From Bordetella parapertussis (GTDB taxonomy: Bacteria > Pseudomonadota > Gammaproteobacteria > Burkholderiales > Burkholderiaceae_C), in assembly GCA_945870575.1 (NCBI GenBank), contig CAMBSK010000011.1, positions 7,548 to 71,547 on the forward strand: a stretch of 64,000 bases of DNA, given 5' to 3'. The notes under the pieces are model-generated. The model saw only the letters and a list, made by a program, of their open reading frames with translations. It searched no databases and was not told the origin of the DNA. Position numbers and translations under genes: made by a program. This document shows, one piece after another, positions 54,770-62,795 of the stretch (within the stretch, counting starts at the first letter, position 1; every line of letters starts with the position of its first letter).

Positions 54770-54839
54770 GCCGTTCAACCCAGCTTTGGCCTTCTGACAG
54801 ACGCAAGGTCACAGGCTTTGTGTGCTTGGTCCGAGCCAA
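54770..54839 (-). pseudogene. Remnant of a BrnA-like antitoxin gene with internal deletion
   Basis: On the minus strand KPVTLRLSEG is followed at once by sequence matching the 3' end of the 53718-53942 gene (CAAAGCTGGGTTGAAC). The two ends match the intact gene, but about 110 bases of the middle are missing. Clear decay of a duplicated antitoxin. Confidence 0.75.
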
Positions 54840-54890
54840 AATTGTGTACGCTGAGATTCACAAAATCGCTTGGGCTGTAAAGGGAAAAAG

Positions 54891-55169
54891 ATGGAAGCTA
54901 CCAAAGTAGGTATTCGGGAATTTCGCGCTGGCATGGCTGAATTCATTGCGTCCAGCACGCCAGTTGCTGTGACACGCCATGGTCAAACCATTGGCTACTT
55001 CATCCCCACCCACGGCCAAGCCGATGCAGATGTTGCCTCGCTGCAAAAAGCCAGCGCAACCTTGGATAGCCTGCTTGCGGCTAAGCGGGTTGATGTTGAA
55101 GCCGTGGTTGCAGATTTCAAATCAGCGCGTAAAGGTGCAAAGGCACCCAAGAAAAGCGCATCTAAATAA
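54891..55169 (+). CDS. Phd/YefM-family antitoxin
   Basis: A 92-residue antitoxin (KVGIREFRAGMAEFIASSTPVAVTRHGQTIGYFIPTHG) with a Lys-rich tail. ATG 54891 chosen because the Phd fold begins there. Three bases upstream of a truncated PIN toxin, so it is now toxin-less. Confidence 0.85.
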   Translation: MEATKVGIREFRAGMAEFIASSTPVAVTRHGQTIGYFIPTHGQADADVASLQKASATLDSLLAAKRVDVEAVVADFKSARKGAKAPKKSASK

Positions 55170-55172
55170 AAA

Positions 55173-55343
55173 ATGAGCGACAGAGCGATTGTTCTGGATG
55201 CCAACATCCTGATTCGCACGGTGCTGGGTAAATCCACTTTTGCGCAAATTCATTGCCAGATCAATGGGGGTGCTCAGACAGTTACGCGTGATCGACGAGC
55301 AGCACTTACGCGTTTGTTAAGGGTGACGTCTCCACCCAAGTGA
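55173..55343 (+). pseudogene. VapC-like PIN toxin, truncated after about 30 codons
   Basis: ATG 55173 opens with SDRAIVLDANILIRTVLGKS, a typical PIN start with its first catalytic Asp. After roughly codon 30 the frame runs into the 3' end of a convergent XRE gene and stops at codon 57. The remaining catalytic acids are lost. Confidence 0.85.
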
Positions 55344-55627
55344 TCGATCACCACTGAAGGACGATCAGGGAACTTGGCCACCAATTCCAGCTTTCCGCCC
55401 ATGCTTTCCACGTAGTGGCGCATCGTTGAAAGCAGCATGTCGCTGCGTTTTTCCAGACGGGAAATGGTGTCCTGACGCACCCCTAAGGCAGCGGCCATTT
55501 GCTCTTGGGTTTGCTGAACTGCAAGGCGAAGGTCTTTGAGTGTCGCCAACTCCATGGCCCGATCTTCCACCCGTTTTTTCCGGTCTTTGGGCAGCGTTGC
55601 CATCACGTCATCGAGTTTTCTTGCCAT
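55274..55627 (-). CDS. XRE/HigA-type antitoxin
   Basis: A 117-residue HTH protein (AVQQTQEQMAAALGVRQDTISRLEKRSDMLLSTMRHYVESMGGKLELVAKFPD). Layout typical for antitoxins of Gp49/HigB-like toxins. Its start overlaps the toxin end by 20 bases. Its 3' end has cut the PIN toxin at 55173. Confidence 0.9.
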   Translation of the reverse strand: MARKLDDVMATLPKDRKKRVEDRAMELATLKDLRLAVQQTQEQMAAALGVRQDTISRLEKRSDMLLSTMRHYVESMGGKLELVAKFPDRPSVVIDHLGGDVTLNKRVSAARRSRVTV

Positions 55628-55997
55628 TTTTGGACTCCTTTGTTGATTGACTCAAAGTTGCCAGGTGATCGTCGTAACGCGCATCGGCCACCGTGAGTAA
55701 GCGCTTGTAAAACCTTCGCTGATCTGCCCCACCTTTATCGCCACCAACCAGCAAGATCGCTTGTCGTTGGGGATCGAAAGCAAAGGCGACTCGCCAAACC
55801 TGACCACTCCAAGAAAACCGAAGCTCTTTCATGTTGCTGTGTCGTGAACCCTTCAGGGTATCGACTGTGGGTCGCCCTAAATCAGGTCCAAAAGTGGCCA
55901 GCAACTTGGCATGCGCCAAGAGTTCGTCTTGAAGCTCAACCTCCAAGGCTTCGAACTCAGCATCAAAGGCATCGTGAAATAGAACGGTCCAGGTCAT
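55608..55997 (-). CDS. RelE/HigB-like toxin (Gp49 type)
   Basis: A 129-residue toxin: VLFHDAFDAEFEALEVELQDELLAHAKLLATFGPDLGRPTVDTLKGSRHSNMKELRFSWSGQVWRVAFAFDPQRQAILLVGGDK, with the RelE-type basic and aromatic positions. Toxin-first order with the XRE gene downstream. This module is unrelated in sequence to the one at 54113. Confidence 0.9.
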   Translation of the reverse strand: MTWTVLFHDAFDAEFEALEVELQDELLAHAKLLATFGPDLGRPTVDTLKGSRHSNMKELRFSWSGQVWRVAFAFDPQRQAILLVGGDKGGADQRRFYKRLLTVADARYDDHLATLSQSTKESKNGKKTR

Positions 55998-56061
55998 TGG
56001 TAAATTATGGACTTAAAGACATATTACGTCAAATTCATTTTGGGCGACAAATAGACTTGTC

Positions 56062-56088
56062 GGAGATGGCCATTGCTGAAAAGTAGCC
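56062..56088 (+). repeat. 27-base dispersed repeat, copy B
   Basis: Matches 52601-52627 at 24 of 27 positions. It lies just before the promoter-side sequence of XRE copy 3. Confidence 0.55.
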
Positions 56089-56146
56089 TCGTTACGCTAT
56101 TGGACGGAAATTGTCCATATTAGTTGAAACGCTTGGAGGAATCGAC

Positions 56147-56434
56147 GTGAAAAGCCTGAAAGACGTGAAAGCCGAACTGCTGGCCAAGCCCGCCGTTCGC
56201 CAAGCCTATGACGCACAAGCGCCCGAGTTTGAGCTGGCCCGTGAAATGATTGCCGCACGCACGCAAGCAGGCTTGACGCAAGGCGAAGTGGCCGCGCGCA
56301 TGGGCACGACCCAAAGCGTGGTGGCACGCATCGAAAGTGGCAGAGGCACGCCGTCCATGCGGACAGTGCAACGTTTTGCCAGTGCGCTGGGAGCGCGTGC
56401 CGTGGTGCGCATGGAGCCTTTGACGGCTGAATGA
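56147..56434 (+). CDS. XRE-family antitoxin, copy 3 (complete, toxin deleted)
   Basis: A 95-residue protein nearly identical to the antitoxin at 54469. Upstream, the last 25 or so bases of the toxin gene (TTGAAACGCTTGGAGGAATC) are kept from 56124, and before them a sequence like the toxin's own promoter side (CTATTGGACGGAAATTG versus CTATTGGAAGGAAATTG at 54049). So the toxin body was deleted precisely between promoter and antitoxin. Confidence 0.9.
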   Translation: MKSLKDVKAELLAKPAVRQAYDAQAPEFELAREMIAARTQAGLTQGEVAARMGTTQSVVARIESGRGTPSMRTVQRFASALGARAVVRMEPLTAE

Positions 56435-56718
56435 TTTGCTGCTGCAAAGTAGGCTCAGCGCGGGTGCTGCCGATGCGTTTCAGAGCCAAGAGCGCGCATC
56501 ATTTGTTTGACATCCGCCACATGAACGTGGGGATTACCCGCGCACGGCGCAAGTTGCTGGTGGGTGCTTCATCCACGCTTTGCAGACATCCGTTTTTTGT
56601 GGAGTTGTTGGCTTATGTGAAGGGCGTGGGGGGCTACCGAACAGCGCAAGAGCTGGCCCGCGAACAGATCGCAGCAGGCACGCAAGAGAGCCTTACGCAA
56701 GGTACTATGGCGCTCTGA
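56431..56718 (+). pseudogene. Chimeric debris: superfamily-1 helicase C-terminus plus XRE fragment
   Basis: The frame contains DIRHMNVGITRARRKLLVGA and LCRHPFFVELLAYVKGVGGY, the C-terminal motif VI region of DNA2/NAM7-type helicases, followed by AQELAREQIAAGTQESLTQG, a decayed piece of the same XRE antitoxin family. No helicase body is present. Not expected to make a working protein. Confidence 0.7.
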
Positions 56719-56772
56719 CCTCGTTCAGCAAAAATGGAAGCGGTTCAAAATTTGAGCAATTGGTTTTTTCTA

Positions 56773-57774
56773 TCAAGACTTGGCTTTTAGGTAGCCTAGT
56801 GTTCGGTAACCTTGCGAATTTCGACTGCTATCACTAGGGTTTCTGGATTCGGCATACGCGTCATTCTCGACATAAACGTGCATCTTATTGTCTTTGACAT
56901 CGAGCACAACATTCCCCGCTTGGTTATTTGTGATCTTATCGAGCTCGCGTCGATTCCAGGCGTCATATGCTAGATGCTCTGATCTGGCAATTCCAAAAAG
57001 TGTCAATCTTGGTTTCAATACATCCAAAAATTTCCACGAGCGGCCTGAGTCACGCCCATGATGAGGAGCAATCAGCAAGTCGCAGTCAGCTACCTCTTGC
57101 TCGTGATTTTCTAAGATGTGATCCCAAGTGGCATCGTGAGAGTCGCCGCTGAAGATGATTTTAAATCCCCCAGTGCGATAAATAATTACGTACGAGCAGT
57201 CGTTAAAGTCAGTTTTTACATTGGCATCGTCTACTAATTTTTGCGTCGGGGCTATGATATCTAAACCATCACCAGATCCACCGTCGTCACCCACGTTCGC
57301 ATACTTAAACGACGTTCCCGCCAAGACTTTAAGCGAAGTGGTGCCGACCTCTTTGTCATCTTTAACCTTCGCGTATCGATCCCAATCTTCTTCCTTATAA
57401 CCATTGAAGCTGCTGAAATCCGGTTTTGGCTTGTCCGCCCCTGAATGCCAAAAGTTGTATACTGGGAGTTCGTCCATTAGGGCATTAAAACCATCCAAGT
57501 GATCCATATCAGGATGGGTAAGAATGAAGCGCCAGACGCTGGAAATTCCGAGACCTACTAGGTAATCTTGCGGCTTAGTTGGGTAGGCCTTCATGTTGTA
57601 GTTGCCGTTGCCGCCAGTGTTTGCCAGACCGTCATCCTTGATAAATTTGTTGTTTGTTTCTTCAATTGCGGAAAGGTTTCCACACGAAATATCGATCATT
57701 GAGACTCTGCCACTGTTGTGTTGGATCAAGATGCAGTCGCCTTCGCCCACGTTTAGAAAGTGAATTGTCGCCAT
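56773..57774 (-). CDS. ComEC/Rec2-type metallo-beta-lactamase-fold hydrolase
   Basis: A 333-residue soluble protein with the MBL metal motif HPDMDHLDG, an N-terminal FLNVGEGDCILIQ strand, and later FSGDSHDATWD and APHHGRDSG. ComEC-like free-standing MBL proteins are thought to be nucleases or phosphodiesterases. Four bases downstream of a small membrane-protein gene. Base composition is visibly more AT-rich than the metabolic region, in keeping with transfer. A defence role with its neighbour is conjecture. Confidence 0.82.
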   Translation of the reverse strand: MATIHFLNVGEGDCILIQHNSGRVSMIDISCGNLSAIEETNNKFIKDDGLANTGGNGNYNMKAYPTKPQDYLVGLGISSVWRFILTHPDMDHLDGFNALMDELPVYNFWHSGADKPKPDFSSFNGYKEEDWDRYAKVKDDKEVGTTSLKVLAGTSFKYANVGDDGGSGDGLDIIAPTQKLVDDANVKTDFNDCSYVIIYRTGGFKIIFSGDSHDATWDHILENHEQEVADCDLLIAPHHGRDSGRSWKFLDVLKPRLTLFGIARSEHLAYDAWNRRELDKITNNQAGNVVLDVKDNKMHVYVENDAYAESRNPSDSSRNSQGYRTLGYLKAKS

Positions 57775-57778
57775 GGGA

Positions 57779-58273
57779 TCACTCCTTCGGCTGAAGTGAC
57801 GCCGTTGGCTTTGCCTCAGGCTTTGATTGGCGCGATGGCTCTATCCCCCAAACTGTCAAACCGATGTCCTCAATTTTGGCGAGGAAGCGATCAACATTTA
57901 GGCCTGCGATAAATGATATTGCCCAAATACCAAGTTGGCTTCCTGTCTGATCTTGCATCGCCCCCAATAGCAATAGACCTGATTTGACAAACAAGTAGCT
58001 CACGCCCCCAAGTACCAAGCTAACTATGGGTCTAAGTAAATACCAAGGTAACCAAGCAATGTCCCACTGCTTCCGCACGCAGGCATTGAGATAGACGCCT
58101 CTAAGGCAATAAGTCACCCCACCTAGTCCACCAAATAAAACACAGGCCGCCACAACCTTCAATTCACCTTCTAGATAAGTTGCATGACCCAAAGCGATTG
58201 CAGCGAGAGCAATCGCGATTGCAAGCATTTCGGCGACCAAGCCTGCTGATACCGCCCAAACTGAAAAATTCAT
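57779..58273 (-). CDS. Membrane protein paired with the MBL hydrolase
   Basis: A 164-residue protein with four hydrophobic helices (VSAGLVAEMLAIAIALAAIALG; VVAACVLFGGLGGVTYCL; WYLLRPIVSLVLGGVSYLFV; LGIWAISFIAGLNVDRFLAKIEDIG) and a Pro/Lys-rich tail. Not recognised. The operon with an MBL enzyme, next to a restriction system, resembles enzyme-plus-membrane-effector pairs of defence islands. Confidence 0.7.
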   Translation of the reverse strand: MNFSVWAVSAGLVAEMLAIAIALAAIALGHATYLEGELKVVAACVLFGGLGGVTYCLRGVYLNACVRKQWDIAWLPWYLLRPIVSLVLGGVSYLFVKSGLLLLGAMQDQTGSQLGIWAISFIAGLNVDRFLAKIEDIGLTVWGIEPSRQSKPEAKPTASLQPKE

Positions 58274-58298
58274 ATATACCCTTTTCTAAATTTATTCA

Positions 58299-61100
58299 TC
58301 AAAAATCAAGGCCATTAGTTTTGGACTTGCGTGTTTTCTTGACTGCTGGCGCTGGCAGCAAGCTGGTGATGCTTTGGTACAACTCAAACAAAAACGCCAC
58401 GCGCTCGGCATCGGAGGCGTAGGTCTTTTTGCCACCGCTGGGTTGGTAGGCGGCGTCTACGGCGGTGTCTAGTTTTTGGTGGGCCTTCAGCAAGGCCGGG
58501 GGCATGGTCAGTGGGTCGTACAGGTCGGCCAGTGACGAATCTGCAAATTGGGCGCGGGCGTCGAGTACGCATTGCGCGGCTTGTTCGATGGCGTTGCGGT
58601 GTTTGTCGCTGAGCGCATCGCCTGCGAAGCCGGGCCAAGGGAAGTTGTTGTAGACGATGGTGTTGGAGTAACGAAACCGACTTTCAAGCCGCCCGCAGGT
58701 GAAGCGCATGAAGGCGTTGTGCATCGCGCTGGTCATGACGCTGAAGTGATACAGCGTGGCGTCAGCAATCATGGAGTTTGCATTTCCGCAAATGGTTTCG
58801 GAATTACAAAAACCCAAGGGCACATATTGCCGATTCTCCGAACTGTGAAGTGGAATTAGTAGGTAATTGCTTGAGGGTTGTCTTATCTTTTGAAAAAGCG
58901 TTGGTGTCCCTGCATCAATTTGTGTTTGTTTATCAGAACTCGTCGTACGCATTTCTTTGACAGCTTGAACACGTTTCATCACTTCGGGCATTTGACGCAG
59001 TTCTTTTGGAGGGCAATTCGCCAACCACAAACACCATCGTTGTTTGCTATTAATAAATTCCTCAGCGCCCAAGAATGGACGAATCCATCTGGCGGCTTGT
59101 GGTTCGACTGCGAGAAGTGCATTCTTTTCCAAGTCGTCCATAAGCAAATGACCGCCATCGGTAGGTTTGCTGCCATATGTCATTTCAGATACGTCGCAAA
59201 TGGGCGTGCGCCGTTTATTCAGCAGCACATCCGGCGCATCCACCAAATACGCATTGATGCGCTTGGCAGGCACTGCATGCGGGATGACTTTGATGTCTTC
59301 GTATTCGTAAATGGTTTTGACCGCTGGGTCTTGGGGACCAAAGCCCACAATCACGCAATGCACCGCCGCTTTGCCGCTGGCCTCGTTGCTCCACTGAAAC
59401 GTGCGATGTGCAAAGTGGATGTGCATGCCCATGCGCTGCATCTCACCCCACAGCACAGCCACTTGTTCGCCTTGGGTGATGCTGTTGGTAGATACAAACG
59501 CGGCTTGTGTGCCTGTGCGGTTTTGCATGTATTGCGCGGCCAGCACATACCAGCCACACACAAAGTCCAAATCACCCGCACCATGTATGCCGTGCATGAC
59601 GGCGGCAAGGTCAGTTTTTTGTTCTTTACTTTGGTAAGTCTTTCCCAAGAACGGCGGATTCCCCAACACATAACTACACCTCTGCGCCGGCAACACCTCA
59701 TTCCATTCCACGCGCAGCGCATTGGCGTTTTGAATGTGCGGCGTGCTTTTCAGCGGTATGCGCGCAAAGTACAAACCAAACTCCACGCTCACGCGCAGGT
59801 TCATTTGGTGGTCCACCAGCCACAGCGCCACTTGCGCAATTTGCGCCGGAAACTCTTCAATCTCCATACCGTAAAACTGGTCCACGTTCACGCCAATCAG
59901 GCTGTGCACATCCACAGTCATTTGCCCTTTGTGGGTGCTTAGTTCATGACTGGCGCGCAGCACTTTCAGCTCCAGCTCGCGCAGTTCGCGGTAGCTGATC
60001 ACCAGGAAATTGCCGCAGCCGCAAGCCGGGTCTAAAAACGTCAGTTGCCGCAGCTTTTTGTGAAACTCCAACAGCTTGTTGCGATTAACTTTCACGCTCT
60101 CAAACTCGGCGTGCAGTTCATCCAAAAACAGCGGCTTGATCAGCTTGAGGATGTTGGCCTCAGACGTGTAGTGCGCGCCCAGGTTGCGGCGGGCTTTGTC
60201 GTCCATGATGCTTTGAAACAAGCTGCCAAAAATGGCCGGGCTGATGGCCGACCAGTCGAGCGCACACGCGTCCAGCAGCGCTTCGCGCATGGCGGTGCTG
60301 AAGTCGGCCATGGGCAGGGTTTCTTCAAACAAGCGGCCATTGACGTAGGCAAATTGCCCCAACTGTTCGTCTATGTTTTTGCTGCGTTGTTGCTCTGGCG
60401 TGTTGAGCACCTGAAACAGTTGCCCCAAGCGCGGCCCCAAGTCCGAGCCGTCGGGCGCGGTGCGTTCTTCCACCCAGTCACGAAATGCTTGCGCGGGCTG
60501 AAAGATGCCGGTGTCGTCGGCAAACAAGCAAAACAGCAAGCGCACCAGCAGCACCTCGAGGGCGTGGCCGCTGTAGCCGCTGGCTTTCAGGGCATCGTGC
60601 AAGCGGCCCATGCGCTCAGCCGCTTTGATGTTGACCGAGTCTTCGGCCCGAATGTCTTGCACCTTGTAGCCTGCCAGCAGGCCAAACAGCTTGACGTGTT
60701 TGTGCAGGTGCCTAAGCTCAAACTCCACGGTTTCGCCCGTAGCCAAAATACGCACGCGAAAGCGGGCAAAGTCGCAGACCACCACCAACTGGGGCAGCTC
60801 GTATTCTTTTAAGTGGTGCAGGTAGTCCACGGCTTGGTCCACCGCGTCGTCCAGGTTTTTGCCGAGTGACTTGTGCTCGACCAGCAGCACGCCGGGCCAA
60901 AACAAATCTACAAAGCCTTGCGCGCCGCCTAGCTTTTTGACGTTCAACTCGAAGGTGGCGACGCGCTTGTTGGTGATGCCAAAGATTTCAAAGAAGGCTA
61001 TCCAAAAGGGCTTGGCTTGGCTGTTTTCGTTGCAGGCGTCGGCCCAGGTCTTACTGAACTGCAATGCCCGAGATTTGATTTCGTTCCAGTTCAGACCCAT
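58299..61100 (-). CDS. MmeI-like type IIL restriction-modification enzyme
   Basis: A 933-residue single-chain enzyme of MmeI size. N-terminal endonuclease site: Asp65, nine residues, Glu75-His-Lys77 (FVDLFWPGVLLVEHK), matching the D-X9-ExK pattern of MmeI. A helical connector follows. The adenine methyltransferase has motif I DPACGCGNFL (357-366) and motif IV NPPF (481-484). The C-terminal region carries the target-recognition part. Cuts about 20 bases from an asymmetric site and methylates one strand in relatives. Appears intact. The recognition sequence cannot be read from this alone. Confidence 0.9.
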   Translation of the reverse strand: MGLNWNEIKSRALQFSKTWADACNENSQAKPFWIAFFEIFGITNKRVATFELNVKKLGGAQGFVDLFWPGVLLVEHKSLGKNLDDAVDQAVDYLHHLKEYELPQLVVVCDFARFRVRILATGETVEFELRHLHKHVKLFGLLAGYKVQDIRAEDSVNIKAAERMGRLHDALKASGYSGHALEVLLVRLLFCLFADDTGIFQPAQAFRDWVEERTAPDGSDLGPRLGQLFQVLNTPEQQRSKNIDEQLGQFAYVNGRLFEETLPMADFSTAMREALLDACALDWSAISPAIFGSLFQSIMDDKARRNLGAHYTSEANILKLIKPLFLDELHAEFESVKVNRNKLLEFHKKLRQLTFLDPACGCGNFLVISYRELRELELKVLRASHELSTHKGQMTVDVHSLIGVNVDQFYGMEIEEFPAQIAQVALWLVDHQMNLRVSVEFGLYFARIPLKSTPHIQNANALRVEWNEVLPAQRCSYVLGNPPFLGKTYQSKEQKTDLAAVMHGIHGAGDLDFVCGWYVLAAQYMQNRTGTQAAFVSTNSITQGEQVAVLWGEMQRMGMHIHFAHRTFQWSNEASGKAAVHCVIVGFGPQDPAVKTIYEYEDIKVIPHAVPAKRINAYLVDAPDVLLNKRRTPICDVSEMTYGSKPTDGGHLLMDDLEKNALLAVEPQAARWIRPFLGAEEFINSKQRWCLWLANCPPKELRQMPEVMKRVQAVKEMRTTSSDKQTQIDAGTPTLFQKIRQPSSNYLLIPLHSSENRQYVPLGFCNSETICGNANSMIADATLYHFSVMTSAMHNAFMRFTCGRLESRFRYSNTIVYNNFPWPGFAGDALSDKHRNAIEQAAQCVLDARAQFADSSLADLYDPLTMPPALLKAHQKLDTAVDAAYQPSGGKKTYASDAERVAFLFELYQSITSLLPAPAVKKTRKSKTNGLDF

Positions 61101-61104
61101 AAAG

Positions 61105-61121
61105 TACTCATTTAAAGAGTA
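61105..61121. promoter_or_regulatory. Inverted repeat at the restriction-modification start
   Basis: TACTC, seven bases, GAGTA, five bases before the start codon of the MmeI-like gene. It may overlap the ribosome site and act as an operator or hairpin. The rest of 61122-61319 is AT-rich, with a stretch of TAGA-like units at 61244-61280 (TTAGATAGTCTAGATAGATA...). No gene seen there. Confidence 0.35.
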
Positions 61122-61319
61122 TTGATAGTACCTTAAAGTAATCTATTTTTAGCTGAATTTAGGTTCAGATTAGTCCATATTTATGTACTATTTGTCAAAA
61201 ATGCAATGTTGGTGGTCGCTTCAAAAAACTCACCACATTCAGGCTTAGATAGTCTAGATAGATAGCTAGATTAGATTGAACTACAATCATTTACTTTCAT
61301 CCATTACGGAGCATTTATC

Positions 61320-61550
61320 TTGCAAGTTCAATTGGCTGAAATCAAAAACAAAATGTCCGAATATGTTCGGGCTGTCCAAAATGGCAGCACGTTTGAAATC
61401 ACGGTACGCGGCATACCTGTGGCCATGCTGACGCCGATCAACAAGCCATTAACCAAGGCTGGGTTTCAAGCGCGCGTGTCAAGTTTCATGGCTGACCCCG
61501 ACACGCCCAAATTGGATATAAATGCAGCTTTGAAAGAAGGCCGCAAGTGA
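61320..61550 (+). CDS. Phd-type antitoxin
   Basis: A 76-residue antitoxin (VQLAEIKNKMSEYVRAVQNGSTFEITVRGIPVAMLTPI). TTG start with a GGAG site nine bases upstream; no ATG precedes the conserved fold. Four-base overlap with the VapC gene. Confidence 0.85.
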   Translation: MQVQLAEIKNKMSEYVRAVQNGSTFEITVRGIPVAMLTPINKPLTKAGFQARVSSFMADPDTPKLDINAALKEGRK

Positions 61551-61975
61551 AGCTTGTAGTTGATAACTCCGTGGCAATGCGCTGGCTGTTTGCAGACGGG
61601 TCAGAGGCGGACCGTCAATATGCCAACGAAGTGGCTGCATTGGTTGAAACTGCAGAAGTACACGTACCCGCCTTGTTTGTCACAGAGGCTGCGAATGTCA
61701 TTTCGAGGGCCTTGAAGTCAGGCGTAATCACCCCACAGGAATGTGAATCCCGGTTTGATTTGCTCAATGCCATGCAAGCAAACATTGACCCGATTGAATC
61801 AACACATTCAACGAAGACACTGGCCATTCAAGCATTTGAACTGGGGCTCTCTGCCTACGACGCCAGTTATTTACTGTTGGCCCAAAAACTGGGCTGCCCG
61901 CTCGCAACGCTGGACAAGGACTTGCGTCGGGCTGCGAAAAATTGTAGGGTTGAGATTGCAGGGGTTAGGGCTTAA
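61547..61975 (+). CDS. vapC: VapC toxin (PIN domain)
   Basis: A 142-residue PIN toxin: KLVVDNSVAMRWLF (first Asp), VPALFVTEAANVI (Glu), GLSAYDASYLLLA (Asp), LATLDKDLRRAA (Asp). GTG start overlapping the antitoxin stop. Complete. Confidence 0.9.
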   Translation: MKLVVDNSVAMRWLFADGSEADRQYANEVAALVETAEVHVPALFVTEAANVISRALKSGVITPQECESRFDLLNAMQANIDPIESTHSTKTLAIQAFELGLSAYDASYLLLAQKLGCPLATLDKDLRRAAKNCRVEIAGVRA

Positions 61976-62153
61976 TTAGGATTAGGCTCACGAGCAGAAA
62001 TCTAGTTGACTGAACTCATTGGGCGAATATTTAAAATTTTCTTGTCCCAGCCGCCAACCTTTGCCCTGCAAATTTTTAACTTACTTTTTGCAAGTGCTGC
62101 TGGCCTTTGCGCCCCCAAAACGCTAGGATAGCCCCAAGCCTTGGAGTGACCTC

Positions 62154-62411
62154 ATGACCTCAGAAATTCAACTGCCCAAAGTCGTTCAAACCCGCATCAA
62201 CCGTTTGGCTCAGGCAACCGGGCGTAGCCCCGCGACCATGCTGCGCTTTGTCCTAAGAGATGGCTTTGAAGCTGTGGAACGCAGCATCAAGGAAAACGCC
62301 GTGGCCGATGCCCAGTTTGCCAGTGGCGCAAGCGTGACCCACAACGATGTCTTGCGCGAAGCCCGCGAAGTGCTGAGCCAGGCCAAGCGCGACGTGCGTG
62401 CTGCTGCATAA
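62154..62411 (+). CDS. Ribbon-helix-helix antitoxin-like protein, orphan
   Basis: An 85-residue protein with an RHH-like start (IQLPKVVQTRINRLAQATGRSPATMLRFVLRDGFEAVE) and a polar helical tail. Looks like a ParD/CopG-type antitoxin. No toxin follows; the next DNA is transposon and XRE debris. Confidence 0.7.
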   Translation: MTSEIQLPKVVQTRINRLAQATGRSPATMLRFVLRDGFEAVERSIKENAVADAQFASGASVTHNDVLREAREVLSQAKRDVRAAA

Positions 62412-62567
62412 CGCCCCCGACATGGGCGTGCCCGCTCCAGTCTCTGGTGTTCGAACTTATGCCGTTCCTAAGACGGGCCACAGTTTTGACTACCGAACCA
62501 CACGCCAAGAAATCCGTATACAGCGCTGGTACAGGCAAAGACAGCAGCCTCTGAACACTCCATCACC
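62412..62567. other. Debris-rich spacer, no assignable gene
   Basis: Short frames only. One includes VRTYAVPKTGHSFDYRTTRQEIRIQRWYRQ, which I could not identify. It precedes the IS66/XRE chimeric remnant. Confidence 0.4.
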
Positions 62568-62741
62568 ATGAGCAACTTTGCCTTCTTGGCCCATCTGCTC
62601 TTGGCCAAGTATGCCGATCACCTCCCGCTGTACCGTCAGGAGGCCATTTACGCTCCGAGCTGGAGCTCCGCTCACAAGCTCGACACTGGCGCCCTGGGAA
62701 CGCGTGCCGTGGTGCACATGGAGCCTTTGACGGCTGCATAA
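62568..62741 (+). pseudogene. Chimeric remnant: IS66 transposase scrap joined to XRE antitoxin tail (copy 4)
   Basis: A single 57-codon frame. Its first part, FLAHLLLAKYADHLPLYRQEAIYA, is the well-conserved IS66 TnpC segment; its last part, GTRAVVHMEPLTAA, is the C-terminus of the XRE antitoxins at 54469 and 56147. No complete IS66 or its ends are present. Shows that an IS66 element has moved or recombined here. Confidence 0.82.
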
Positions 62742-62795
62742 AGTTTTTGCAACAGCTAGAGTCGGTGCCATCCGACCAGTCATGCCGAGCATAAA

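Noticed and set aside
54528..54839. A 103-codon minus-strand frame
   Set aside because: Only its first 20 or so codons are meaningful (antitoxin remnant); the rest is antisense to the XRE antitoxin.
58878..59942. A 354-codon plus-strand frame
   Set aside because: Antisense to the MmeI-like gene, with no ribosome site and no recognisable fold.
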